From positions 1 through 47,042 of the forward strand of contig UQFC01000006.1 in NCBI GenBank assembly GCA_900540335.1: a stretch of DNA of 47,042 nt, given 5' to 3'. Positions 7,469 to 15,349 of the stretch are shown here, piece after piece (the first letter of the stretch is position 1; every line of letters begins with the position of its first letter). Below the pieces are notes generated by a model, which saw nothing but the letters and a program-made list of their open reading frames with translations, was not told where the DNA came from and did not search any database. Source of the stretch: an uncultured Clostridium sp. (GTDB lineage Bacteria; Bacillota; Clostridia; Lachnospirales; Lachnospiraceae). Both the position numbers and the translations under genes were made by a program.

Positions 7469-9154
7469 TTACTCTGCAGACAGCAGATAGTAGTAAATCG
7501 GCTGTCCGCCGCTTTGCAGCTCAAACTCCAGCTGGGGCCATGTTTCCTGAGCCTTTTCCAGAACAGCCTCGGCGTCCGCTTCTTCCACATCGCTTCCGTA
7601 ATAGATGCTTACCAGCTCACAGTCCTCGTCAATCATGGCTGCAAGAGTCTCGATTACTGTTTTCTCAATACTCTGGCTCACTGCAAGAATACCGTGATCG
7701 CCGATACCCATAATATCACCCTCGTGAATCTCCTTATCGTCAATCACTGTATTACGGACTGCATAAGTCACCTGTCCTGTTTTAATCCGGCTCATCTCCT
7801 CAGTCATGGACTCCAGATTTTCCTCTTTGGAGTGATCCGGGATAAAATTAATCATGGCTGCAATTCCCTGGGGAACGGTTTTGGACGGAACAACCACAAT
7901 CTCCTTGTCCTCCACCAGATATTTGGCCTGCTCTGCTGCAAGAATAATGTTCTTGTTGTTCGGCAGAATGTAAACCGTATCTGCATTCACATGATCAATG
8001 GCATTCAGCATATCCTCTGTGCTGGGGTTCATGGTCTGACCGCCTTCAATCAGATAGTCTGCACCGATTCCGCGGAAAATCTCGCCAAGACCCTCACCTA
8101 CAGACACAGCAATAAAGCCGTTGGCCTTGCGCGGCTCCTGCTTTTCCTGCTCCTCCTGCTCTTTTTCCTTCTGACGGAGAGCCTCCTGCTCTGCATTCTG
8201 AATCAGACGTTCCTGATGCTCCTCACGCATATTGTCAATCTTCATCCGGGAAAGAGAACCATAGGTCAGAGCCTTCTGAATGGCAAGACCGGGATCATTG
8301 GTGTGAACGTGAACCTTCACCACATCATCATCAGACACTACTACAATAGAATCGCCGATGGACTCCAGATAGGCCTTGAAATGCTGTTCCTCCGCCTCAT
8401 CGTATTTCTTTTCCACATTGATAATAAACTCGGTGCAGTATCCGAACTTAATGTCAGCTGTGTCAATCTCGGAAGCGCCGGCTGCTGCTCCGGCGGAAAC
8501 TGCAGCTCCTGTCCCCGGAACCGTCATATCCACTTCTTTGCCCTTTAAGCCGTCTAAAACGCCCTTTAAGACCTGCATCAGACCCTGGCCGCCGGAATCA
8601 ACCACGCCTGCCTGCTTCAGCACAGGAAGCATCTCCGGGGTCTGGCTGAGCACATAATCTCCGTGCTCGATCACCTTTTCTGCAAATACCAGAATATCCT
8701 CCGTCTGATCTGCCACCTCAAGGGCCTTGTCTGCCATGCCCCGGGCAACGGTCAGAATCGTACCTTCCTTCGGCTTCATAACTGCCTTGTAGGCAGTTTC
8801 TGCCGCCCGGTTAAAGGAAGCGGCTAAAACATCCACATCAATCGTCTCATGCCCCTTGATTTCCTTGGAAAATCCGCGGAAAAGCTGGGAAAGGATTACG
8901 CCGGAGTTTCCTCTTGCTCCCCGCAGAGAACCGGAAGAAATCGCCTTTGCCAGACCGTCAATGGTCGGCTCCTCCATGGAAGCAACTTCCTTGGCTGCAG
9001 CCATAATCGTCATGGTCATATTGGTTCCTGTATCTCCGTCCGGAACAGGAAATACATTCAGTTCATTAATCCACTCTTTTTTTGCCTCTAATCCTTTGGC
9101 TCCTGCCAGAAATGCTTTCTGCATCAATCCGGCATCAATCACCTGTAAACTCAC
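7469..9154 (-). CDS. FakA/YloV-type DAK2-domain fatty acid kinase subunit
   Basis: FakA proteins phosphorylate fatty acids delivered by a FakB lipid-binding protein. The N-terminal DhaL-like domain has NVFPVPDGDTGTNM at about 33-46, the ATP/Mg site, and later SGGQGLMQVLKG. The middle domain carries VHVHTNDPG with the conserved His. A Gln/Glu/Lys-rich linker leads to the C-terminal DegV-like domain. I place the start at a GTG that follows AAGGAGG by 8 bases. A longer reading from a TTG at 9175 would put this ribosome site inside the gene. The site overlaps the asp23 stop codon. The protein has 561 residues. No fakB gene is in the window. Confidence 0.92.
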   Translation of the reverse strand: MSLQVIDAGLMQKAFLAGAKGLEAKKEWINELNVFPVPDGDTGTNMTMTIMAAAKEVASMEEPTIDGLAKAISSGSLRGARGNSGVILSQLFRGFSKEIKGHETIDVDVLAASFNRAAETAYKAVMKPKEGTILTVARGMADKALEVADQTEDILVFAEKVIEHGDYVLSQTPEMLPVLKQAGVVDSGGQGLMQVLKGVLDGLKGKEVDMTVPGTGAAVSAGAAAGASEIDTADIKFGYCTEFIINVEKKYDEAEEQHFKAYLESIGDSIVVVSDDDVVKVHVHTNDPGLAIQKALTYGSLSRMKIDNMREEHQERLIQNAEQEALRQKEKEQEEQEKQEPRKANGFIAVSVGEGLGEIFRGIGADYLIEGGQTMNPSTEDMLNAIDHVNADTVYILPNNKNIILAAEQAKYLVEDKEIVVVPSKTVPQGIAAMINFIPDHSKEENLESMTEEMSRIKTGQVTYAVRNTVIDDKEIHEGDIMGIGDHGILAVSQSIEKTVIETLAAMIDEDCELVSIYYGSDVEEADAEAVLEKAQETWPQLEFELQSGGQPIYYYLLSAE

Positions 9155-9167
9155 CGGTAGGTCCTCC

Positions 9168-9524
9168 TTAATCAATCACTCGTACACCTTCTACAAAAAC
9201 ATTGATCTTCTCAACGCTCATGCCGGTGAATTCTTCTACTTTGTATTTTACAGTAGCCATCAGGTTGTCTGAAACAGCACAGATGCTGACACCATAGGCC
9301 ACAATGACATGAAAATCTATAGTAAGCCGATTGTCCTCTACCTCCACATTGATTCCGTGGGCAAGACTCTCTCGTTTCAGCAGTTTTACCAGCCCGTCCT
9401 TCATGCTGACTGCCGCCATACCTACAATGCCAAAGCACTCTACTGCCGTCATTCCTGCATACATGGCAATCACATCGGAACTGATCTGGATTTCACCAAG
9501 CTTGTTGTTGATGCGTCCTTTCAT
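9168..9524 (-). CDS. Asp23/Gls24 family envelope stress protein (YloU-like)
   Basis: Asp23/YloU proteins are small, abundant proteins linked to envelope homeostasis and nearly always sit before yloV. The 118-residue protein carries the family pattern: GEIQISSDVIAMYAG, a VEGVVGM-like turn (here CFGIVGMAAVS), the VEVEDNRLTIDFHVIVAYGV strand pair, and EFTGMSVEKINVFVEGV at the end. An in-frame ATG lies 33 bases further upstream, but GGAGGGG sits 5 bases before the chosen ATG, which decides the start. A promoter is found about 100 bases upstream. Confidence 0.93.
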   Translation of the reverse strand: MKGRINNKLGEIQISSDVIAMYAGMTAVECFGIVGMAAVSMKDGLVKLLKRESLAHGINVEVEDNRLTIDFHVIVAYGVSICAVSDNLMATVKYKVEEFTGMSVEKINVFVEGVRVID

Positions 9525-9622
9525 ATGAACCCCTCCATCTCTATTTATAAAAGCCAAAACACATGAAAATAATAGAGAATATGTCTCGGCACATTTCCGG
9601 CTCGCTTCTACGAACCTATTTT

Positions 9623-9651
9623 AGTATATCACATGACAGCACTGGTGTCTA
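9623..9651 (-). promoter_or_regulatory. sigma-A promoter of the asp23-fakA-recG unit
   Basis: TAGACA (9646-9651) and TATACT (9623-9628) are 17 bases apart on the minus strand. Transcription would begin near 9616, giving a leader of about 90 bases. The promoter lies just past the end of the broken nucleotidase gene, and I see no terminator between the two. Confidence 0.65.
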
Positions 9652-9679
9652 TTCTGACTTTACCTCAGCTGATCTGCCC

Positions 9680-11524
9680 CTATTTTATGGTGATTCGTCC
9701 CTGTCCGGCCGGATTGGAATACTCCTCCCCTACGCTTCCGCCCAGGTTATCCTGAATATACGCAGACAGAAGATCCACATCAGAAATCACCTCATCCCGC
9801 AGAAGCTCGCAGCCCTGGAACATAGTCATTCCGGATCCCGCTGATTTCAGCATGTAATTGTGAGATGCCAGGGTGTAGGATTCCTCCGGCTTCAAAGGAG
9901 CTCCTCCCACCATTACCTCGCTGACACGACGCGGACCGCTGACGCGGAGAAAATTGCCCTTGTCGTCCGTTTCAACAGATGAAGGAACCGACGCATCAAT
10001 CGTATAGGTCAATCCGGAAACCTGCATAAAGCTGCCGCTTTCCTGGGGATAATCACAGACGGACATTTCCAGAGCATCCAGAATCTGCTGTCCTGTTGCC
10101 CGGACAACACAGCCCATATTTCCAAAGGGGAATACAGACAATGTGTCGTTGTAGGTAATATCTCCGGGAACAATATCCGCGCGGATTCCTCCGCCGTTAG
10201 AAAATCCGATATCTGCTCCCAGAACAAACCGGTAGGCATCTGCTGTCAGATCTCCCATATTGGTTTCTCCATTCCGCACTGCCCGAATGCCTGCAGCCGG
10301 ATCCATTACAGTCAGATGCACCTCTGAACGGCCAATAACTGTCTTTAAGGACTCTTCAAACTGCGACTGAATTCCTCTGAGGAACCGATCCATCTCCCGA
10401 TCCGACGGACGGCCGTTTCTTCCCGTAACCATTCCTCCCGGAAGTGACAGAGTCATGCCCGGATACAGCCGGTTCGGATTGGAAATTCTGTCTCTGTTTG
10501 CTTCGTAAATCTCTCTCCAGGCAGAATAATCTCCCAGCTCCCGTTTGGCAATCCTGCTGAGGGAATCGCCTTTTTGAACCGTATACAGCGTTTCCGTCTG
10601 CTCTGCAGGCACTTCCGTAATCAATTCCGCTGTAATGGTTCCATCTGGAGCAATTACCATTTTTCCAAAGCTTTCCAGCTTTGTTCCTGCCTGTGAAACA
10701 AGCACATCCTGTCCGTTTTTATTTTTTACATATTTTACATAGGCTTCATGGGAATGGCCGTCGATGCAGGCGTCATTTCCTTCTGTGGCAGCAAGCACCT
10801 GCTGGCTGTTCCACCGCTCCGTCACATAATTCCCTCCTAAATGCGCTGCCAGAATGACATACTCTGCGCCCTCTGCCCGTGCTGAGTCTACTGCGCTCTG
10901 AATCTGGCGGTACAGTGCCTCTCCTGTTTCATCCTCACAGAAGCCATAAAGATAATTTCCGGCGTTATCCTGGAAATAAACCGGCGTTGATTTGGTAAAA
11001 CTTTCCGGTGTGGCAGCTCCCACAAAGGCTACCTTTGTATCGCCGAATTCCATAATTTTATAAGGAGCCAAAACGGTCTGTCCTGTTCTGAGATCCATAA
11101 AATTGCAGGCATAGTACTCACAGTCCAGACTGTCTGCCAGCTCCAGAAAACGGGGCATTCCATAATCAAATTCGTGATTGCCCGGTATTGCAAAATCATA
11201 ACCTGCCTGATTCATAACGGAAATCACATCAGCCCCTTCTGAAAGAGTTCCCAGAGTTCCTCCCTGAACAGCATCTCCGGCATCCACCAGGACTACTTAA
11301 GGCGTCTCCCGGAGCATCTGCTTTTTATATAAAGCAAGACCTCCGTATCCAATATTCTCATCTACGCTGCAGTGAACATCATTTGTATGGAGAATCACAA
11401 TCTCCGAATCAGCTGCCGCAGACGGAAAAGAAAATCCGGATGCCAGACATATTGTCAAAGCAAACATCAATATCAAAGACATCCATCTGTTTCTTTCTGT
11501 TTTTTTCAAATTCATATTTTTCAT
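9680..11524 (-). pseudogene. secreted 5'-nucleotidase/metallophosphatase with LysM, broken by an in-frame TAA
   Basis: These enzymes hydrolyse nucleotides outside the cell. One continuous frame runs across the whole feature except for a single TAA at 11297-11299 (codon 76). Upstream of it are a signal peptide, the first metal motif LHTNDVHC and GYGGLALYKK. Directly after it come VVLVDAGDAVQGG, GNHEFDYG (about 115-122 of the joined frame), GHSH, a LysM domain (joined residues about 313-362) and the C-terminal nucleotidase domain with NGGGIR and FPFGN. The break separates the signal peptide and first metal ligands from the rest. No ribosome site precedes a start codon after the stop. It could be a true nonsense mutation, a sequencing error, or rarely read through. 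Its own promoter is intact. Confidence 0.88.
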
Positions 11525-11581
11525 ATTCCTACTTTTCCTCCTTTTCTATATGGTTTTCTCTGTCTCTGATTCTCCGGTTTC

Positions 11582-11611
11582 ATTTTACCAGTTTTTTTCC
11601 AGATCCGTCAA
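11582..11611 (-). promoter_or_regulatory. promoter of the 5'-nucleotidase gene
   Basis: TTGACG (11606-11611) and TAAAAT (11582-11587) lie 18 bases apart on the minus strand, with TGG just before the -10, so it also fits an extended -10. An AAAAGGAGG ribosome site follows before the ATG. The good promoter suggests the gene was in use until recently. Confidence 0.65.
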
Positions 11612-11690
11612 CAATGTCCGGAAATCTTCCCCCGTTTCCTTTTCCAAATACATTCAGACAGGTTATTTTTAAGAAATTCACAAATTCTGC

Positions 11691-11719
11691 TTGCAAAATC
11701 CATAAGTATCTGGTATCAT
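11691..11719 (+). promoter_or_regulatory. promoter of rpmB
   Basis: TTGCAA (11691-11696) and TATCAT (11714-11719) are 17 bases apart on the plus strand, with TGG before the -10. Transcription would begin near 11726. The leader holds a small hairpin, TTTCCC-GCT-GGGAAA, at about 11733-11747. Confidence 0.65.
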
Positions 11720-11774
11720 ACATTTGTTGTGGTTTCCCGCTGGGAAATCAAGTACCGGTTAAGGAGGTGCAATC

Positions 11775-11960
11775 ATGGCTAAATGTGCAATCTGTGAAAA
11801 GGCTGCTCACTTCGGTAACAATGTGAGCCACTCTCATAGAAGATCCAATGCGATCTGGAAAGCAAACGTTAAATCTGTTAAGGTTAAGGTTAACGGCGGC
11901 GCTAAAAAGATGTATGTATGTACTTCTTGCTTACGTTCCGGCTTAGTTGAGAGAGCATAA
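11775..11960 (+). CDS. rpmB: 50S ribosomal protein L28
   Basis: L28 is a small protein of the large ribosomal subunit. The 61-residue length and the sequence (MAKCAIC start, NVSHSHRRSNAIWKANV, KKMYVCTSCLRSG) are typical. Four cysteines at 4, 7, 49 and 52 form two CxxC pairs, so this is the zinc-binding form of L28. An AAGGAGG site lies 7 bases upstream of the ATG. It is transcribed alone, away from the Asp23 unit, as in Bacillus, but here the nucleotidase gene separates the two. Confidence 0.98.
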   Translation: MAKCAICEKAAHFGNNVSHSHRRSNAIWKANVKSVKVKVNGGAKKMYVCTSCLRSGLVERA

Positions 11961-11976
11961 TAATGAACATTGCAGA

Positions 11977-11999
11977 AAACGCGTCTATTCGACGCGTTT
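11977..11999. terminator. hairpin terminator between convergent rpmB and the small membrane-protein gene
   Basis: AAACGCGTC-TATTC-GACGCGTTT forms a 9-bp stem with a 5-base loop just downstream of the rpmB stop. T-rich sequence follows on the plus strand, interrupted by C and G. It also lies downstream of the convergent small gene, so it may serve both sides. Confidence 0.6.
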
Positions 12000-12024
12000 C
12001 TTTGCGTTTATGGGCTTTTTTCTG

Positions 12025-12162
12025 CTAACAGCAAAACAGGTGATACCCCAGAGCCAGGCACCCGATAATAAATATCAGAGTAGTCAGGGTCTCCGGAATA
12101 AACAAAAGAAGCGTCATCCCCATTCCGAAACAAAACAGCATAAGTCCGAATACTCGTTTCAC
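12025..12162 (-). CDS. 45-residue hydrophobic membrane protein, unknown function
   Basis: This small gene begins at a GTG preceded by TGAGGAG with 7 bases between, a very good ribosome site, and ends with TAG. The product begins MKRVFGLMLFCFGMGMT and ends YHLFCC. Two hydrophobic stretches, about 5-23 and 27-42, are separated by a short polar turn (PETLT). It fits two membrane-spanning segments or a hairpin, with three cysteines near the ends plus one in the middle. It is the last gene of the leftward yicC-to-ytfJ run, 115 bases after ytfJ. I believe similar 45-50-residue proteins ending in Phe-Cys exist in other Lachnospiraceae, but that is from memory. Function unknown; a link to spore membranes is only a guess from position. 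Confidence 0.72.
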   Translation of the reverse strand: MKRVFGLMLFCFGMGMTLLLFIPETLTTLIFIIGCLALGYHLFCC

Positions 12163-12277
12163 AGGCTCACTCCTCAAAACCAGGTATATTTCATTCTATG
12201 CCGCTGTCCCAGATAGATGCGCTTCTTCTCTGTATGTGCTCTTTTCTCCCCTTTTCAGGGATTCTTCCATCAGGAAT

Positions 12278-12679
12278 TTACTTTTCTCCGTCACCGGCAG
12301 CCATTTCCTCTGCCGCCTCCATTACCTCCGGAGAAATCTCTTCTTTTTTCTTTCCCGTAAACTTATTCACAAGATCAGGAACCATATCCAGTACCTTTGT
12401 CACTGCGTCCTGCTGCTTAATGTTGACCAGTCTGGTAACGCCGTTCTGAATAACCAGCACAGCACTTGGACTCATTTTTGCGCTCATACCGCCGCCGCCG
12501 TTCTGCTTGGCATTGTCTGCAAAAGATCCTGCCGCCATACCGCAGGTTACATCTACCAGCGGAAGAATAATTGCATCATCAATCTTTACTGCCTCTCCCA
12601 CTACGGTTTTCGTTGTAACAAACTGATCCATTCCCCGAAACAGGGATTCTACCGTTGCCGCAAAATGATTGTCTGCCAT
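12278..12679 (-). CDS. ytfJ: spore protein YtfJ/GerW
   Basis: YtfJ (GerW) is made in sporulating Bacillus and is needed for proper germination. The 133-residue protein shows the family pattern: a short N-terminal helix (VESLFRGMDQF), VVGEAVKIDDAIILPLVDVTCGMAAG, a Gly-rich GGGGMSAKMSPSAVLVI core, and a variable charged tail (GKKKEEISPEVMEAAEEM). It follows the DUF2953 gene by 15 bases. This ytfI-ytfJ pairing is also known in Bacillus and supports both calls. Its presence indicates an organism that forms spores or descends from one. Confidence 0.92.
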   Translation of the reverse strand: MADNHFAATVESLFRGMDQFVTTKTVVGEAVKIDDAIILPLVDVTCGMAAGSFADNAKQNGGGGMSAKMSPSAVLVIQNGVTRLVNIKQQDAVTKVLDMVPDLVNKFTGKKKEEISPEVMEAAEEMAAGDGEK

Positions 12680-12694
12680 ACTACTGCCTCCTTA

Positions 12695-13660
12695 TTATGC
12701 TGCCTTCCACCGCTTCAGCAGTGTTCTGAAATTTTTATCCCGCCACACCTGAAATCCAATAAAAAGCAGGGTGGCAATCCGGATTCGGCCCTTCAGGGAA
12801 ATCTCTCCTTCCAGAACCTGTTCGTCAAATACAGGAATCACCTGAATCTTTCTCCCGTACCATCCGTAAAACGGGCTGATGTAAGTGAGAATTCTTCCTG
12901 TGGTATAGGGATCCTCAAATCCAAACCGCACTTTTCCGGAAACCTTTCCCGGAAGAATATGCCTGAAAAGGCGGATCACCTGTTTTTTCAGAAGACGGAA
13001 GGTGTTTTTATTTTCTTCCTTTTCCAGAAAATCCCTGAGCTTCTGCCACTTCTCTTCTGCTGTCTTCAGTTTACCACATATTCTCTGAAATGTAACTTTT
13101 ATTTTTTGAAACGGATTCTGGCGGATGCGCTTTTTCTTCTGCCTCTTCTTTCCGGTTTCCGTCTCTGCCCCGGGCTGTTCCGGCGCTGCCTTTGCCGCAT
13201 CTGACTCAAGCTTCTCCGCCGAAGTTCTCTCACAGGTCTCCGGCATTTCCGGTGCCGGGCATTCTTCCCCCGGCTGACTGCCGCTTACCGGCGCTTCTTC
13301 CGCCGGCTTATTGCCGCCTGCCGGCTCTTCTTTCTCCGGGTGCTTCTCCCTTGCTGTCACCACCGGCTCCGGAATCTCTGCTTCCTCCGCCCCGTCTGCT
13401 GCCTCTTTTTTTCTGCCTGTCTTCACTCCGAAAATCCGCAGAGACACCTCTGCCTCTCCGTCATAAACCACCTGACAGGAAAAAAGACGCCACAGCCAGC
13501 TGACCCTTCCCTTTGCCGCCGGCTCTCCTTTGAAGCTTCCCTCTGCCTCATAGCGGATGGGAACGAAGAGAACAGCCAGAAGGACAGCCAGAACCAGTCC
13601 CAGGATCACAAGAAGCAAAATTCCCAGCCATTTTAAGATTCCTAAAAAAAACCCCAACAT
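12695..13660 (-). CDS. DUF2953 membrane-anchored protein (YtfI-like)
   Basis: The protein has one long N-terminal membrane segment (about 5-33) followed by VPIRYEAEG and WLWRLFSCQVVYDGEAEVSLRIFG, typical of DUF2953. A central stretch of about 100 residues is rich in Glu, Pro and Ala and ends in a Lys/Arg cluster. The C-terminal part (RFGFEDPYTTGRILTYISPFYGW and later EGEISLKGRIRIATLLF) is again family-like. I chose the ATG 4 bases after the upstream gene's stop. A GTG further upstream would overlap that gene and put a hydrophilic tail before the membrane segment. Function is unknown. The pairing with ytfJ suggests a sporulation role. Confidence 0.85.
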   Translation of the reverse strand: MLGFFLGILKWLGILLLVILGLVLAVLLAVLFVPIRYEAEGSFKGEPAAKGRVSWLWRLFSCQVVYDGEAEVSLRIFGVKTGRKKEAADGAEEAEIPEPVVTAREKHPEKEEPAGGNKPAEEAPVSGSQPGEECPAPEMPETCERTSAEKLESDAAKAAPEQPGAETETGKKRQKKKRIRQNPFQKIKVTFQRICGKLKTAEEKWQKLRDFLEKEENKNTFRLLKKQVIRLFRHILPGKVSGKVRFGFEDPYTTGRILTYISPFYGWYGRKIQVIPVFDEQVLEGEISLKGRIRIATLLFIGFQVWRDKNFRTLLKRWKAA

Positions 13661-13664
13661 GCAA

Positions 13665-14012
13665 TCATTCCCAACTGTTTCTATTTTCGTCTCCGTCCGC
13701 ACTGCGCTCCAGGAATTCCTGCAGATTCAGCCTTTCCCCGCAGCAGCGGTACATGTCCTCAACCATCTGCCGCACAACCTCCAGGGCTTCCCAGTAGGTA
13801 ACTGCGATTCCCAGAATCTCCATATCCTCCTCCCGGTAAGGCGGAAGAAGAAGCATGGACGCAGGATAAATATCAAGAATATTATTCCCGTTCTGCGGCG
13901 GTGTAATCACATAAACCTCCGGCTGCAGTTTTCCCTCCCGGATTCCCCGGATAATGGAAAACCGCCTTTTTCCGGCTTTCTCACCAACATACAGATGGCT
14001 ATACCAGCGCAT
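13665..14012 (-). CDS. unrecognised 115-residue cytoplasmic protein
   Basis: This is a real gene by context: GGAGAG precedes the ATG, the upstream gene stops 3 bases before it, and the next begins 4 bases after. The protein is soluble. It begins MRWYSHLYVGEKAGKRRFSI, then has an apparently beta-rich half (QPEVYVITPPQNGNNILDIYPASMLLLPPY) and a helical half (YWEALEVVRQMVEDMYRCCGERLNLQEFLERS). I do not recognise the family. The ordered neighbours suggest a small factor acting with the larger unrecognised protein upstream and the DUF2953/YtfJ pair, but no motif shows an activity. Confidence 0.8.
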   Translation of the reverse strand: MRWYSHLYVGEKAGKRRFSIIRGIREGKLQPEVYVITPPQNGNNILDIYPASMLLLPPYREEDMEILGIAVTYWEALEVVRQMVEDMYRCCGERLNLQEFLERSADGDENRNSWE

Positions 14013-14015
14013 AGA

Positions 14016-15329
14016 TTAACTCTCCATAATTTGCTGCAGCAGTTCCATACAGGTTTCCTTTTCAAAAGAATCTGTACAGCTGCCAAGGCTGTTTTCAATA
14101 TAGCTGTGAATCTCCTCGATGGAATTGAAGAATACCGGAAGAATCGAGAGGCTGGTTGCCATAATAGCCCGTGCTGCCGGCTTCTGTACCGAAGTCAGAA
14201 CCGGATCCATATCAGCTATGTACGCCTTTATAACCTCCTCAATATCCTCTTCCTTCACAATTCTCTGTTCCGCCTGCTTCTCCGGCATTACAAAAGCGCT
14301 TCCTGCCAGAAGCATATCCACCCATCTGCTCCGTTTTGCCTCATCACTCTCGTCTGTTTCAGCAAAAGGCGGCTGCTCCAGCCGGAGATAACGGTCATAA
14401 TACTCTTCCTGAAGTCCTTCCACCTGCTCCAGCATTTCTTCCAGATCGTTCAGCTGTTCCTCCCAGTCCTCCGGAGTCTGCTGCTCTCGTCCTTCACAGA
14501 TTCTGACGAATTCTGCCAGAATCCCGAATGCCTGTTTCTCCTCTGCCACATCCCGCATGGCGTCCTCTCTTGTCAGGCAAATCACATACAGGCTGTTTAA
14601 AATCTCCGCTATGCTCTGACAGTAATCTGCCAGGGCGCGAAGCATGGCACCTGCCTCCTGGGTTTTTGCACATGCCCCATGATAGGTGTCAGCATCCATG
14701 GTTTTAAAAGAAAGCTCCTGCAAATCCTTCAGCATTCTGTTCAGCATCTGCAGACCCTCATCCTCAGAATCCTCTTCCTGAATCCTGCCGATGGAAAGCA
14801 TATACATCATCTGATCCAGAGTATCCCTGTACGCACCTACATAAGCCTGAAGGGCATCCTTTACCATGCTGTAATATTTCTGCCTTGTAAAGCGCACGGG
14901 AAGCTGGGAAATCACCTCCTGAATCCGCAGATTGACAGCATTGCTGTCCTCTCCTCCGCAGATATAGGCAGTCAGCCGGGAAATAAACTCCGGCTCTTTC
15001 ACAGTGACAGCCGGCATATCCGGGCAGAAGCGGCGCTCCAATCGGTTTAATGCGTATTCGTACACCAGAAAAGCATCTGTATAGGAAACTACCGTATTCA
15101 TTTTCTTCTCCGCCTGACAGCGCAGATGTTTTACCTCCTCCAGAATGTCCTGCCCCTCCAGAAACCCTTTCACAAGCAGAATCAGCTTTCTGTCCGTCTC
15201 CCTCTGATAATCCATCCAGCCCTCATACTGTTCTGGAAGCTCCTCTGCAAACATAACTGTATTCAGCACCAGCTGTGTCAGAGAAAGACCGTAGGCTGAA
15301 GATGCCTGTTTTTTCCATGTATATGCCAT
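14016..15329 (-). CDS. unrecognised 437-residue helical cytoplasmic protein
   Basis: A GGGAGG site lies upstream of the ATG, overlapping the end of cinA, and the next gene follows 3 bases after the stop. The protein is acidic, appears almost wholly helical, and has no signal peptide, membrane segment or known catalytic motif. Features seen are MAYTWKKQASSAYGLSLTQL at the start, a Tyr-rich helix QKYYSMVKDALQAYVGAYRD in the first half, and a long Glu/Leu coiled-coil-like part (EEQLNDLEEMLEQVEGLQEE) past the middle. I do not recognise it. It sits between cinA and the sporulation-linked genes, so a structural or adaptor role is possible. Nothing in the sequence shows it. Confidence 0.8.
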   Translation of the reverse strand: MAYTWKKQASSAYGLSLTQLVLNTVMFAEELPEQYEGWMDYQRETDRKLILLVKGFLEGQDILEEVKHLRCQAEKKMNTVVSYTDAFLVYEYALNRLERRFCPDMPAVTVKEPEFISRLTAYICGGEDSNAVNLRIQEVISQLPVRFTRQKYYSMVKDALQAYVGAYRDTLDQMMYMLSIGRIQEEDSEDEGLQMLNRMLKDLQELSFKTMDADTYHGACAKTQEAGAMLRALADYCQSIAEILNSLYVICLTREDAMRDVAEEKQAFGILAEFVRICEGREQQTPEDWEEQLNDLEEMLEQVEGLQEEYYDRYLRLEQPPFAETDESDEAKRSRWVDMLLAGSAFVMPEKQAEQRIVKEEDIEEVIKAYIADMDPVLTSVQKPAARAIMATSLSILPVFFNSIEEIHSYIENSLGSCTDSFEKETCMELLQQIMES

Positions 15330-15349
15330 AATATCCTGTTCCTCCCGTT

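Noticed and set aside
11947..12216. Plus-strand 89-codon frame after rpmB
   Set aside because: It runs through the terminator hairpin and lies antisense to the better supported 45-residue gene, with no ribosome site.
12236..13204. Plus-strand 322-codon frame
   Set aside because: Antisense to ytfJ and the DUF2953 gene, which have family motifs. The composition is rich in Cys, His and Leu, as expected for a shadow frame.
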